Shown piece by piece: positions 1-10,995 of a stretch of DNA of 64,000 bases. This stretch comes from Inga oerstediana. Taxonomy: Eukaryota; Streptophyta; Magnoliopsida; Fabales; Fabaceae. The stretch spans positions 57,492,499-57,556,498 of the forward strand of contig OY723411.1 of assembly GCA_963210345.1 (NCBI GenBank), given 5' to 3'. The notes beneath the pieces were generated by a model. That model did no database searches, had not been told where the DNA came from, and saw only the letters and a program-made list of their open reading frames with translations. The stretch's first letter is position 1. Every line of letters starts with the position of its first letter. The position numbers were made by a program, and so were the translations under genes.

Positions 1-107
1 AAGAAAATAAACCATTATACAAGGACACCACTACAACCGATCTTTTGTCTCATTATTTCTCAAAGGGCCCTGATGGGGACTCTTCCTTGAAGCCCTTCAA
101 GTTATGA
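1..107 (+). CDS. 2OG-Fe(II) dioxygenase copy 1, 3' end of last exon (partial)
   Basis: This is the tail of the first visible member of the dioxygenase array; the gene continues past the left edge. From base 3 the frame reads ENKPLYKDTTTTDLLSHY and ends ...DGDSSLKPFKL followed by TGA at 105-107. That aligns residue by residue with the ends of copies 2 (5148) and 3 (10649). The conserved family tail YGPIKELLSEENKPLYKD is only half present because of the window edge. Nothing in the visible part is broken, so the gene may be intact, but its metal-binding residues cannot be seen. The product would be a soluble oxidoreductase of the 1-aminocyclopropane-1-carboxylate oxidase homolog group; the substrate is unknown. 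Confidence 0.75.
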   Translation, partial: ENKPLYKDTTTTDLLSHYFSKGPDGDSSLKPFKL

Positions 108-1141
108 AGCAATTACAAAGAATAAGATCGAGGCACGCTTGATCCTCGTGCAGTGTGGTTTGTACTGTATTATAGTAATTAACTTTTTGATTCTCGTGGA
201 TTTCTACTTTAGATGATAGTGTATCTCATATTTGTGGAATGTATCCCTATGTGTATCAAAGACTTCTTTATCTCAAAAGCAGAAGTTACTGCCCCCGATC
301 CTTAATACAAGACTTAGTTAATTAATTTGAGGAGATTAAGTTAAATAAAATTTTAATTATAGTATATTCACATAATCTCTCCGAAATACTTAGGTATATT
401 ATTAGATTATTAAATCATGCTGTATTATGGTATACTTTCTGCCTTTTGTTTTGATCATTTACAGAAATTTCCAATCTGAGCAGTAAGTCCTCCACAAATT
501 GAAATAGCAAAGCCTTTTTTATGTCTAGAGCTTCACTAATTTCTAGCTGCATCTATTCACATCTAGATGAACTCACTGAAGACAATCAAAATTTCTTCAA
601 TTCTCTTAAAGTTGAAAGTGACTTGGTGATTCTGTCCTAAAAATTTCTCAACTTGAGCATCAGAATCTATTCCTTATTATTTTTTGTGCTTCTCTTAGTC
701 AAGAAGAGAAAGCAAAGTCATTTGCTTTTGCTGAAAATATTGCATTATAATACTAGTTATACGGAGAGCTTTCTCTTCAATCTGAAGCCTTCCCAGTAAT
801 GTGCTCAAAAGTTGAAGCGAAGTAATTTAGAAAAAGCTTCTAGTTCCACATATGACAAGAAAGCTGAAGTACTTCAATCACCTTATCTAGAATATTTTGC
901 TTCAACTTCTAACATAAACATGCTTGGGAATGCTGTTCCACTCTGCTTTTGATGTGAACACTTGATTTTGGAGAATGACAATTATTGGCTAGAGTGTAAT
1001 GAATGATATTCCTGAGATGAAACAACTTAATTTCATCAACAGTAGATTCAATGACGTGATTCTTTACTAGAAACAATTTGTGAGGATTTTGGATCATACA
1101 TACATGTTAAATGTTCATCAGTTTCCTTGTTCACTGTGCAG
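108..1141 (+). other. 3' flank and spacer of dioxygenase unit 1
   Basis: There is no gene here. The stretch is the spacer between the normal last exon and the decayed spare last exon. Bases about 470-900 recur, diverged, at about 5220-5720 and 11000-11240, so the spacer was duplicated with the genes. Bases 289-409 are the left part of a small Stowaway-like MITE, preceded by TA and followed directly by unrelated unit sequence, so its right end has been lost. Confidence 0.6.
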
Positions 1142-1327
1142 CTTATAACAAATGACAGGTTCATAAGTGTGTCCCGTAGGGTCTTAGCAAGGCCTATAGG
1201 CTCAAGAATCTCCATAGCAAGCTTCTTTATAAATCTTGACGAAACAACTGAAAATAAAGCAAAGGTTTATCGTCCTATCAAGGAAACTCTTCTTTATAAG
1301 CCTTCAAGTTATGAAGCAATTATGTGA
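1142..1327 (+). pseudogene. Decayed spare terminal exon of dioxygenase unit 1
   Basis: A pyrimidine-rich tract ending in gtgcag (1136-1141) precedes a reading frame starting LITNDRFISVSRRVLA, matching the last exon of the neighbouring genes (LITNDRFISVFHRVL). The metal-binding His of the VFHRV motif is Arg here (cat to cgt). An internal deletion of about 30 codons after the YRPIKE segment joins it to the ...LYKPSSYEAIM end. The splice acceptor looks intact, but the encoded terminus could not complete an active site. It lies about 1 kb downstream of the true last exon of copy 1, and the same arrangement recurs after copies 2 and 3. Confidence 0.7.
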
Positions 1328-1588
1328 AAAGAAAAAAAGGAAAAATACCGTTAAGGTCCCAATTAAAAAAAATAATATCAGAAAAGTCTCATTAGCAAAT
1401 GAAAGAACTATCATTAACAAGTTATGCTACTTCTTCTGATATTTTCCAAAAAAAAAAAAAAAAAGAGGGACTGATCTATGCACTTTTGATTCTTGTGGAT
1501 TTCTACTTTTTGATGATAGTGTATCTCATATTTTTGAAATGTATGTCCATGTGTACAAAAGACTTCTTTATTTCAAAAGCAAAAGTTA

Positions 1589-1790
1589 CTACCTCTTATC
1601 TCTAATATAAGACATATTTGACTACTTTGGGGAGATCAATGAAGTTAAATAAATTCTTAATTATAGTATATAATATATAATCTCTCTTTGAAATACTTAT
1701 ATGTATCGTATTATTAGATTATATATCAGTTTATAAATTAAACAAAATAGTTTAAAAAAATAATAAATATAAATACTTTAAAGTAACTTC
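1589..1790. mobile_element. Truncated Stowaway-like MITE
   Basis: It begins after a TA with ctacctcttatctctaa and the typical ataagacatatttgac terminal segment. It then runs through the AT-rich interior shared with the other elements of the array (tataaattaaacaaa, taaatataaatactttaaagtaa). The inverted right terminus is missing. The following bases, 1791-2440, show no gene or clear repeat apart from weak similarity to the upstream regions of the other copies. Confidence 0.5.
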
Positions 1791-2440
1791 ATTGTTAAGT
1801 AACGGTTTATTAATGAAGTAAATGAAAATTGTGTACAAAACATCAACCAATTTGTGTCATTAAGGATTGAAATTTTGATCCCTTTAGAGACTTGAGTATC
1901 ATATTAAAGGTCACTTCCTTGATAGAAGTTTGAGCTCGAGGTTGGTTTAATTAACATCTTTAAGTTTTTGGCCAAGGTTCTAATTAATATCTCCAGCCCC
2001 GATACAACAATATTTTTCCATGTTGATCAAACTTTTCTAACCCAACAGCCTTATCAAACCAATAACACCCAACTAATTATTTGTATTTTGAAGGATAGTT
2101 TAAATTCAAGCGAAGGACGAAGCTGGAAAAATTGAAACAAAGTAAACGTTCATCTAAAATCGAAATAACTCGGTACTTTCTTTATTAAGAGATTATAAAG
2201 CGGTTGAAATGAAAATGAGAGATTATTTACTTCGATGAAAAATTTTCTCTTTGCCTGTAAGTTTATCTTGTAACCTCTGCATGTGGGAGACTGAAAAAAG
2301 AAAAGGCAGAATTCGGTTATTTTTTAAATGTAATCGAAATTTCATCCTCGTGAGGTTGCTTTTTTTCTCTTGCCAGAAAACAAAAATAATTGTCTGAATC
2401 TAAAATTAACAACAAAGTTAAAGGAAAGAAATTTATTGTT

Positions 2441-2911
2441 GGGAAAATTTCACTACACCCCCTCTACAGTCATTTAATATCAAATAATCTCTAAAATTTT
2501 CTGAAATTTCACTCAACTCTAGGACAAAACTAAAATTAATATTTGTGAGTGAAAAGAAAATCATACTCTTATTTTATAAGTCAAATATGATTACTTATAA
2601 AACACGTGTGTGAATTTATAAATTAAATATACTTATTTACAAGACAAATAATTGAAATTACAATGCCATCTCGTCAATGTATAAGAAAAGGAGCATATTA
2701 ATAAGAATATATGTTATTTACAAGTCAAATATGCATATTTATAAAAAAACATGTGAGAATTTACAAGATTATCTCGGCCATGCATAAGACAAGGGTATAA
2801 ATGTCTTTTCAACAAAAAAATTTTAATTCAGTCTTAGAACAAAATTTTAAAAAGTTTTGGGGGCTCTTTAAAATTAAATAGCTACATAGAGAGTGCAGTG
2901 AAATTTTCCCC
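2441..2911. mobile_element. MITE with about 95-bp terminal inverted repeats in the promoter of copy 2
   Basis: The left end gggaaaatttcactacac is mirrored by the right end gtgcagtgaaattttcccc, and the inverted similarity continues for roughly 95 bases on each side. The paralogous promoters of copies 3 (about 7275) and 4 (about 12000) run through the same site without the insert (...ttatcatttcaag...), so they are empty-site controls. A clean target duplication is not visible, so the superfamily is unassigned. The interior is AT-rich and non-coding. Confidence 0.65.
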
Positions 2912-3113
2912 TTGCCATTTCAACTTTCAAACAATACAACAGGTGAATCCAAAGTGAATGAAATAATGCAGAACTTCTTATCTACTTGAACTTTAAAAAG
3001 TTTTAGAAGACATGACTTTGTTTTCTGTCTTAATCTTTTTTTTTTTTTTTTTGCCACAGTTTTCTGTCTTAATCAGACAATGACTTGGCTGGTCCCAAGT
3101 ACAAAGTAAAACC

Positions 3114-3293
3114 CACGTGAAAATAATGGGAAACTTCCATGCTTTTGAATTTCACAACTACATTATTTATATTTATTGATTAACACGTGACCATTTGTCT
3201 CATCCTTCAAAACATTAGACCCGGTCAGCAAATCGTGCTTCTTATCTTGTTTGAACTACCAAAATTTGTGACCCAAAATCCAATTTATATCCC
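3114..3293 (+). promoter_or_regulatory. Putative promoter of copy 2: two G-boxes and a TATA-like element
   Basis: Two perfect CACGTG cores lie at 3114-3119 and 3184-3189, about 246 and 176 bases before the start codon. A TATA-like tttatat lies at 3284-3290. G-boxes are bound by plant bZIP and bHLH factors. In copies 3 and 4 the second site has become catgtg, and the first is changed (copy 4) or not found (copy 3). The element is therefore intact only upstream of copy 2. Function is inferred from the motif alone. Confidence 0.4.
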
Positions 3294-3359
3294 TTAGGCT
3301 CATTGCGGAACAAAGAAAGCAGTCACAACTGGTTTCTCCATTATCTTCTTCTTCCAAGC

Positions 3360-5148
3360 ATGGTGATCACTAGTAGCTCAAGCGAGTCTGACGCAGCTTC
3401 TGATTCCAGTTATGACAGGAAAGATGAAGTTAAAGCATTTGATGAATCAAAAACTGGAGTTAAAGGTCTTTTAGAATCTGGAGTCACTAAGATCCCACGC
3501 ATGTTTTATTCTGGTGAGTTGAATCTCACAGAGACCAGATCTGAGAAAGAGTTAAACTTCACCATCCCCACCGTTGACCTTGCTGGCATACACAGCAATT
3601 CAGCTCTACGCATTGAAGCAGTAGATAAAATAGGAAGTGCGAGCCAGAAGTGGGGTTTTTTCCAGGTAATTAATCATGGGATTCCAACTAATGTTTTGGA
3701 TGAGATGATCAATGGAATTCGCAGGTTTCATGAACAAGATTCTGAGGTGAGGAAGCAATTCTACTCACGAGATATGAAGAAAAAAGTCAAGTACTTTTCT
3801 AATGCTAGCCTCACTGCAAATAATCCTGCTGACTGGAGGGATACACTCGGATTCCTTGTGCCTCCCGATCCAGCAAAACCAGAAGACATACCAGAAATTT
3901 GCAGGTAATGTGGTGATGCAATTTTTGGTGTCAATTGATTGTTGAAGTCTATTGTAAACTATCCTTTAAAGTTGATCTTTTTCCTATCCTTGATGGAATG
4001 ATCATTTGCTTCTAGGGACATTGTGATTGAATATTCAAAGAAAATAAGGGAATTGGGCCATACAATCTTTGAGTTATTATCAGAGGCTCTTGGCCTTAAT
4101 CCTTCTTATCTTAAAGAATTGGGTTGTATTGAAGGAACTGTTACTCTTGGTCACTATTATCCACCATGCCCTGAGCCTGAATTGACTCTTGGAGCTACCA
4201 AGCACACAGATGCTGACTTTATGACAATACTTCTTCAAGATCAGCTAGGTGGTCTTCAAGTTCTTCATGATAATCAGTGGATCGAGGTTCCTCCTATGCA
4301 TGGAGCTCTTGTCGTTAACATTGGAGATCTTCTTCAGGTCAGTCTTACTATGCTCTAACCAAAATCTGCATAATTAAGCAAAAAATGAAAGAAACCATAC
4401 CTACGAATATCTATGTTTCGAGCTAGGAAGTTCATATACTCCCTTTGATCATAAATATAAGAGTCGGAAAAATAATTTTTGGATGTTAAAAAATTAGTTA
4501 AATTGTGTGTTGGTTTGCCTAGAATACTCTTTCTAATTATACGCATTGTAACCACTTTTGATGGGAACCCCCTTCCTATGTGCAATCAATAGAGATATTT
4601 TGAAGAGATATAAATTTGGGGACAAAGGGGATTAAGGTATTATATTTAGGATTAAAGTAAACCCCTTGTCTAGCTCCTATATTTAGAATCAGCCTGATGA
4701 TATATTATGCTCTTAAAAGTTTTTCTGCTGCTGCACCAAATATTAATGTCTACTGACTTCAAAAATACTGAAATAAGGATAGCAGAATGTGGAATAATCT
4801 TAAATATAAGAAACTCAAATCATTGACATGTTCATTGGAACAATTTGCAAGGATAGCACTAATCAGTATCGTTATTGATGGTTGCAGCTTATTACAAACG
4901 ACAGATTCATCAGTGTTTTTCATAGGGTGTTGTCAAGTCAAACAGGCCCAAGGATTTCCATAGCAAGCTTTTTTATAAATAATAAAGAGATGATTGAAGG
5001 TAGCTCAAAGGTTTATGGTCCAATTAAGGAATTGCTATCGGAAGAAAACAAACCATTATATAAGGACACCACTATAAAAGAATTTCTGACACATCATTTC
5101 TCAAAGGGCCTTGATGGGGACACTGCCTTGCTGCCCTTCAGGTTATGA
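3360..5148 (+). CDS. 2OG-Fe(II) dioxygenase copy 2 (ACC-oxidase-homolog type)
   Basis: Exons are 3360-3904, 4016-4337 and 4888-5148 (545+322+261 bp; 375 codons including TGA would be 376, and the frame gives 375 aa plus stop), all with GT-AG introns. Residues about 65-180 are the DIOX_N domain, including WGFFQVINHGI at 98-108. The C-terminal double-stranded beta-helix carries the Fe(II) ligands His245 and Asp247 (TKHTDADF) and His301 (VFHRV), and the 2-oxoglutarate pair Arg311/Ser313 (GPRISIASFF). All catalytic residues are present. It resembles the proteins named 1-aminocyclopropane-1-carboxylate oxidase homolog 1 rather than true ACC oxidase; it should be a cytosolic oxygenase of unknown specialised-metabolite substrate. 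An in-frame upstream ATG at 3303 exists, but the start at 3360 matches the start context shared by all copies. Intron 1 is only 111 bp. Confidence 0.9.
4439..4700. mobile_element. Stowaway-like MITE in intron 2 of copy 2
   Basis: It is flanked by TA on both sides. The left end is ctccctttgatcataaatataag and the right end is the degenerate inverse (ctatatttagaatcagcctgatga). A diverged copy sits at the same place in intron 2 of copy 3 (9864-10150), so this insertion predates the duplication that separated copies 2 and 3. Confidence 0.6.
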
Positions 5149-5974
5149 AGCAATTATAAAGAATAAGATCCAAGCACTGTGATTTATAAATCATGTTGTA
5201 TAATGATTTACTTTCTGCCTTTTGTTTCAGTCATTTACAAACATTTCCAATCTGGGTGGTAAGTCCTGCACAAATTGTAATACCAAATCCTTTCTCATGG
5301 CTAGAGCTTCACTTATGAATGCTAAACATTTCCATCTGAATTTTCCTTAATCTGTTCACATCCAGATGAACTGACAGAGGACAATCATGTCCCATTTTCT
5401 TGTAATTAAGTGAGCTTTATTCTTATTGATTTGTGCAGTGACAATATAAATGAACAAGTAAATTGATTCTATCTTCAATTCTCTGAAAGTTGATAGTGAC
5501 TTGGGGATTCTGTCCTCAAAATTTCTCATGTGATAAAACTTGAGCATTAGAGTTTCTTCCTTGTCATTTTTAAGCTTCTGCTCTTCAAGAAGAGAAAGCA
5601 AAGCTCATTTGCATTGGCTAAAAATAATGCGAAGTCATTTAGAAGCAGAACTTATGACAAGAAAGCTGAAGTTCTGTAATAATCAAGATTCATGCTCCGC
5701 ATCTATAATATTTTGCATTAACTTCTAACATAAACATGCTAGGAATGTTGTTATACTTTGCCTTTAATGTGAACACATGATTTTAGAGAATGAAAATTAT
5801 TGGCAAGACTGTACTGAATGATGATAGAAATGAAATTGTTTTCTCTCCTGAGATAAAACGGCTTAATTTTAGGAACAGCAGAATCACTAACATGATTCTT
5901 TACGAGAACAATTTGTGAGGATTTAGGATCATTCATATTAATGTTTATCACCAGTGTCCTTGTTCATTGTGCAG
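5149..5974 (+). other. 3' flank and spacer of dioxygenase unit 2
   Basis: There is no gene. It is the duplicated spacer between the true last exon and the spare one, parallel to 108-1141 and 10650-11466. The shared segments around ctttctgccttttgttt and caagaagagaaagcaaag are recognisable in all three spacers. Confidence 0.6.
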
Positions 5975-6190
5975 ATTATAACAAATGGCAGGTTCATCAG
6001 TGTGTTTCATAGGATGTTTATTGCAAGGCTTATAGGCCCAAGAATGCCATGGCAAGCTTCTTTATAAATCTTAATGAAACAAATGAAAATACAGCAAAGG
6101 TTTATGGTCTAATTAAGGAATTGTTATCATAAGAAAACCCACCAATCTACAAGGGCACTACTATTAAAGATTTTGGGGCAAATAATTAGA
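5975..6190 (+). pseudogene. Decayed spare terminal exon of dioxygenase unit 2
   Basis: After the acceptor-like ttgttcattgtgcag (ending 5974) the frame reads IITNGRFISVFHRMFIA. It keeps the metal-binding His, but a 1-base deletion near 6045 shifts the frame after GPR, and in-frame stops follow (for example the taa in ttatcataag). The family end is lost at about 6190. It is related to 1142-1327, 6500-6683 and 11467-11717 more closely than to the functional last exons: it shares the ETxENT and NPPIYKG variants. Confidence 0.65.
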
Positions 6191-6683
6191 ACACAAAGCG
6201 AACGTCCTCGTCCCAAAGTTCAAAGGAAAACCAAGGTGAAAAGACTAGGAAACTGCCATGCCAATTTTTTTTTTTTTGGCCAACTTGAAGATGCTGGAAT
6301 CTTGCCATGCCATTGAATTCCACTATTTTATTATTTATTTATTCATTAATATATAATTAACAACTGGCCATGTGTCTGATAATCCTAATTAAGAAACAGA
6401 TTCGGTAAACAGAAGATGCTTCTCATCTTAAAACCTATTATATCCCATAGGTTGATTGTGGAACAAAGAAAGTGGCCACATCATAAAAGTCTATACCATA
6501 ACTTTCTTTATAAATTTTGATTAAACAGCTGAAAATACAGCTAAGGTTTATGGTCCAGTTAAGGAATTATTATCGGACGAAAACCCACCAATTTATAAGG
6601 GCACAACTATTAAAGATTCCTGGGAAAATAATATCTCAAGGGGTCTTGATGGAGACTCTTCTTTACAAGCCTTCAAGTTTTGA
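6191..6683 (+). pseudogene. Collapsed dioxygenase unit: promoter joined to spare terminal exon
   Basis: Bases 6191-6480 match the promoter and 5' leader of the genes: the gtcccaaagttcaaag block, the catgccattgaattccac block, and tcccataggttgattgtggaacaaagaaag just before the start site. Instead of exon 1, the sequence passes at about 6500 straight into the middle of a spare last exon (ENTAKVYGPVKELLSDENPPIYKG) that ends ...SSLQAFKF followed by TGA at 6681-6683. Exons 1 and 2 and both introns are therefore deleted. This is a relic of a further tandem copy between copies 2 and 3. Confidence 0.65.
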
Positions 6684-6943
6684 AGCAACCATGGAAAAAG
6701 CCACACAAAAAAAAACCAAGAGGGACTGATCTATGCACTTTCGATTTTCATCGGTTTCTACTTTAGATGATAGTATATCTCATATTTCTGAAATATATTC
6801 CCATGTATACCAAAGACTTCTTTATCTCAAAAGCAGAATTTATTGAGTAACAGTTTGTTAATGGTTTAATTGCAATTTTCATCCCTTAAGAGACTTGAGT
6901 AGGCCTTCCGGTCGTTAACATATGACTTATTTAGGGAATTTAT

Positions 6944-7164
6944 CTTAGTCCTAAATATAAGACTTATTTCCCATATTTGTCAATCATTTCCTAATTTATC
7001 CTATTGATGCTCCTTTAACAATAATTAAAGAGGAAAATGAATAAAGGAATTATAGAAGATAACTAGGGTATTTTAGAAAACACATGTCATATTAACTAAC
7101 TTAATAAACTTTCTTAATCTAATTAAATTAAGTAAATAGATCTTATATTAAAAACCGGAGGGAG
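6944..7164. mobile_element. Stowaway-like MITE upstream of copy 3
   Basis: The left part cttagtcctaaatataagac is the inverse of the right part gatcttatattaaaaaccggagggag, and a TA follows the right end. The interior is AT-rich and non-coding. It lies about 400 bp before the start codon of copy 3 and is not present at this place upstream of copy 2 or copy 4. Confidence 0.55.
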
Positions 7165-7567
7165 TATCATATAAAACAGAAAAGAAAAGACAGAATTTGT
7201 TAACTTATAGCAGAAAACAGAAATAACTGTCTAAATCTCAAATCAGCAAGAAAGTAAAAAGAGGAAAAAAAGTTATCATTTCAAGGAAATCCAACACGTC
7301 AATTCAAAGTGAATGAGACAAAGCAGGTTAACTTCTTATTTGCTTGAACTTTAAAAAGTTTGAGAAGACATTACTTTGTTTCATGATCTGTCTTAATCAG
7401 ACCATGAAGCGAACGTGTTTCTTATATCCCAAGACATTGACATGTGGCCATCTGTCTCATCCTTCAGAAACTTGCTTCTTATTATATCCCATAGGCTCAT
7501 TCATTGGGGGACAAGGACAAAGAAAGCAAGTCACAACTGGTTTCTCCATTACTTTCTTCTTCCAAGC

Positions 7568-10500
7568 ATGGGGAACACAAGCTCAAGCGAGTTAGAAGCA
7601 GCTTCTGATTCAAATTATGACAGAAACGCTGAACGTAAAGCATTTGATGAATCAAAATCTGGAGTTAAAGGTCTTTTAGAATCTGGAGTCACTAAGATCC
7701 CACGCATGTTTTATTCTGGTGAGTTAAATCACAGAGAGATCATATCAGAGAAAGAGTCAAACTTCACTATCCCCATCATAGACCTCGCTGGCATACACAG
7801 CAATTCAGCTCTACGCATTGAAGCACTTGAGAAAATTGGAAGTGCATGCCATAACTGGGGTTTTTTCCAGGTGATTAATCATGGGATTCCAAATGATGTT
7901 TTGGATGAGATGATCAATGGAATTCGCAGGTTTCATGAACAAGATTCTGAGGTGAGGAAGCAATTCTACTCACGAGAAAAGGAGAAAAAAGTCAGCTACT
8001 TCTCCAATGCTGGACTGTACACAAATAATCCTGCTAACTGGAGGGATTCGCTTGGATTCATTGTGGCTCCCAATCCATTAAAACCAGAAGATATACCAGA
8101 AATTTGCAGGTAATGTGGTGATACAGATTTTTGCTGTCACTGTTGCATATTCTTGGCTTTTACAGTTGTTTTATAATAAGGCTGGCTTCTCATGGGACCT
8201 AGAATTATTTGTAAGATAAATTACTGTTTATACTACCCGGTAGACTTAATATAAGATCCAATTCATTTTTTTTTATAGATTAAGAAAACTAAATAAATTA
8301 GTTAATCGTAGTATATGTCATATATCATTTGATTATATATTAATTTATAAATCAGGTAAATTAGTTTGGTATAAAAAATATAAAATAAATACTTTTAAAC
8401 AATTTATTTAATTTCTTTAATCTCTAAAAAAAATTAACCAGGTCTTATATTAAGAACCAGAATTAGTATTTTTTTATTGTTTAGTCCAAAATCAGTAAAT
8501 TTATTCACATGATATTTGACACAATTGACCGACTGAATGTTTAAACAGTCAATTTATTGATGAAAGTCGATCATCCTTAGACTTTGAACTACCCCCTTTT
8601 GTCCTTTTTGTAAGAGCCTAATGATCAAATTAGGCAGTTTGCGAAAATAGTTAAAAATTAATTTAAAATAATAAATGAGAAAGAAATGAACTTTTTTTCT
8701 ATAAGTATGCCTTTATTTTTAGGGAATAATTAAGAGAAAGAAATATAGTGATAATGAGTGAAAGTACGAAAGATAATGTACTGGTAGTATGAGAAAAAGA
8801 GGAGGAAAGATAATACAATTAATTAGGGATAAAAACAGTAAAAACACATTAAATGCTCAGATAATCTCAAGTAGAAACTTATAAAAAGGATCAAGTCAAT
8901 TCAAATCTCAGGATCTTATAATAAAAAATGGAGGTAAGTACTCCCTTCATCCCTATATATAAGTTTCTTTCAACCGAAAGTGGGATTCTAGAAAGCAATT
9001 GAAATTATTTAAAAGTAATAAATATGTAGAAAATATAATTTTTTTTCAAAGATATCCCTATTTATAAATGAGTAAGAGAGAAAAAGTAATGATGAGAAAA
9101 GGAAGAATAAGAATCTATGGTAAATAAATTATGTGATAGAATGAGAGTAAAATGAGAAAAAATACATTTATTATTCAAATAAAATCAAATAGAGCCTTAT
9201 AAAAACTAAAAAGGGGCAAGCTCATTAAAAAAAAGGACCTTATATAAAGTCGGAAGGAGTACTTTTTTAGAGGTCATTGCAATGCTTATAACATTTATAT
9301 TTGCTATATACTTCAAATACATTAAGGGGGGCCAATTGTTTGTTTTTTCGACCCTTTAAAGTTGATCCTTTTTCCTATTTGTGGTGAAATGATCGGTGCT
9401 TCTAGGGACATTGTGATTGAATATACAAAGAAAATAAGGGACTTGGGCCATAAAATCTTTGGATTATTATCAGAGGCTCTTGATCTTAATCCTTCTTGCT
9501 TCAAAGAATTGGGTTGTGTAGAAGGAACTCTTGTTCTTGGTCACTATTATCCACCATGCCCTGAGCCCGAATTGACTATGGGCACTACCAAGCACACTGA
9601 TGCTAACTTCATGACAATACTTCTTCAAGACCAACTAGGAGGTCTTCAAGTCCTTCATGATAACCAATGGGTTGATGTTCCTCATATGGATGGAGCTCTT
9701 GTCATTAATATTGGAGATCTTCTTCAGGTCAGTTTTGCTATGCTTTAGCTAGAATTTGCATAATTATGCAGAAAATTAAAGAAACCATACCTCTATTGTG
9801 CATAGTAGGATGTATGCTCGCTATGTTCTATCATTTCTCACTCAAATCTAGGAAGTTCATATATTCCCTCTTATCCTCAATATAATAGTTAGATAATTCA
9901 TTTGTGAATATTAAGGAAGTTAGTTTAGTTAATTATTTGCAACAAATATATTTCCGTTTATTTAGAATAACCTTTCTAATTATATGTATAGTAATTGCTC
10001 TTGATGGAAATCCCCTCCCTATATGCAATCAATAGGAATATTCTAAGGAGAAAATTACAAATTTGGGCTAGGGATCAAAGGGATTGAGATCATATATTTA
10101 TGAACAAAGTAAACTCTTTGTTTAATTACTATATTTAGGACTAGATGAAGTATTTCATTAGTATAGATGAAAATTCGCCTTATGTGGCCATATATAAACT
10201 GGTGATATATCATGCTCTTGAAAGTTTTTCTGCTACTACTACAGCCAATATTAAAGTCTTTTGACACTTAAAATACTGAAATAAGGATGACAAATGAATC
10301 TTAACCATAAGAAACTCAAATCATTAACATGTCCATTGGAACAATTTGCAAGGATTGCACTAAGTAGTATCATTGTTGATGGTTGCAGCTTATTACAAAC
10401 GACAGATTCATCAGTGTTTTTCATAGGGTGTTGGCAAACCAAACAGGCCCAAGGACTTCCATAGCAAGCTTCTTTATAAATTATGATGACATGATTGAAG

Positions 10501-10649
10501 GTAGCTCAAAGGTTTATGGTCCAATTAAAGAGTTGCTATCGGAAGGAAACAAACCATTATACAAGGACACAACTATAAAAGTTTTTTTGGAACATTATCT
10601 CTCAAAGGGCCTTGATGGGGACTCTGCCTTGCAACCCTTCAGGTTATGA
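7568..10649 (+). CDS. 2OG-Fe(II) dioxygenase copy 3 (ACC-oxidase-homolog type)
   Basis: Exons are 7568-8109, 9406-9727 and 10389-10649 (374 aa plus TGA), all with GT-AG introns. The domain order is as in copy 2: DIOX_N with ACHNWGFFQVINHGI, then the Fe(II) triad His244/Asp246 (TKHTDANF) and His300 (VFHRV), and Arg310/Ser312 (GPRTSIASFF) for 2-oxoglutarate. All catalytic residues are intact. Differences from copy 2 cluster at the end of exon 1 (YFSNAGLYTNNPANWRD against YFSNASLTANNPADWRD), a region often near the substrate pocket in this family, so specificity may differ; that is inference. Intron 1 has grown to 1296 bp by two MITE insertions. A longer ORF opens at 7415, but its extra part matches the untranslated leader of copy 2, so 7568 is preferred. 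Confidence 0.88.
8233..8466. mobile_element. Stowaway-like MITE in intron 1 of copy 3
   Basis: It is flanked by TA dinucleotides (8231-8232 and 8467-8468). The left end ctacccggtagacttaatataag has an inverted counterpart at the right end (cttatattaagaaccagaattag). It is absent from the 111-bp intron 1 of copy 2, which serves as an empty site. Confidence 0.65.
8941..9259. mobile_element. TA-flanked MITE in intron 1 of copy 3
   Basis: The ends ctcccttcatccctatatata and tatataaagtcggaaggag are inverted repeats bounded by TA (8939-8940 and 9260-9261). The interior shares gaaagtggga/agagagaaaaagtaatgatgag type sequence with part of 22175-22491. It is a different subfamily from the 8233-8466 element. 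No coding capacity. Confidence 0.65.
9864..10150. mobile_element. Stowaway-like MITE in intron 2 of copy 3
   Basis: This is the orthologous (pre-duplication) copy of the element at 4439-4700 in copy 2. It is TA-flanked, with the left end ttccctcttatcctcaatata and the right end ctatatttaggactagatgaag. Confidence 0.55.
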
Positions 10650-10762
10650 AGCAATTGCTATAAAGAATAAGATCGAGGCACTCTTGATCCCCATGCACTG
10701 TGATTTATTGTGAAATTATGTGATCTTTATTATCATTGATTTGTGTACTGCTATATAAATTA

Positions 10763-10995
10763 CTCCCTCTGATCCTAATTATAAGATAAAGTTGACTTTT
10801 TTGGAGAAATTAAGGAAGCTAATTAAATTATTTTAAAGTATTTTTATTTTTATTTTTTTCTTCAAACTAATTAGTTTGAGTAATAAATTAATATATAATA
10901 TAAGAATACATAACATATGGATTAAATAACTTATTTAGCTTTCTTAATTTCTCCAAAAAATGTTAACTTTGTCTTATAATTAGGATCGGGGATAG
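10763..10995. mobile_element. Stowaway-like MITE with about 60-bp inverted ends, downstream of copy 3
   Basis: This is the best preserved of the array's Stowaway-like elements. The left end ctccctctgatcctaattat and the right end ataattaggatcggggatag pair over roughly 60 bases (including ggagaaattaaggaagcta and tagctttcttaatttctcc), with TA on both sides (10761-10762 and 10996-10997). It sits in the 3' spacer; the spacers of units 1 and 2 lack it. The rest of 10650-11466 is duplicated spacer without a gene. Confidence 0.75.

Noticed and set aside
3303..3359. Upstream in-frame ATG of copy 2 (and 7415 for copy 3)
   Set aside because: The added segments correspond to untranslated leader sequence, and the start at 3360/7568 is shared by all copies.
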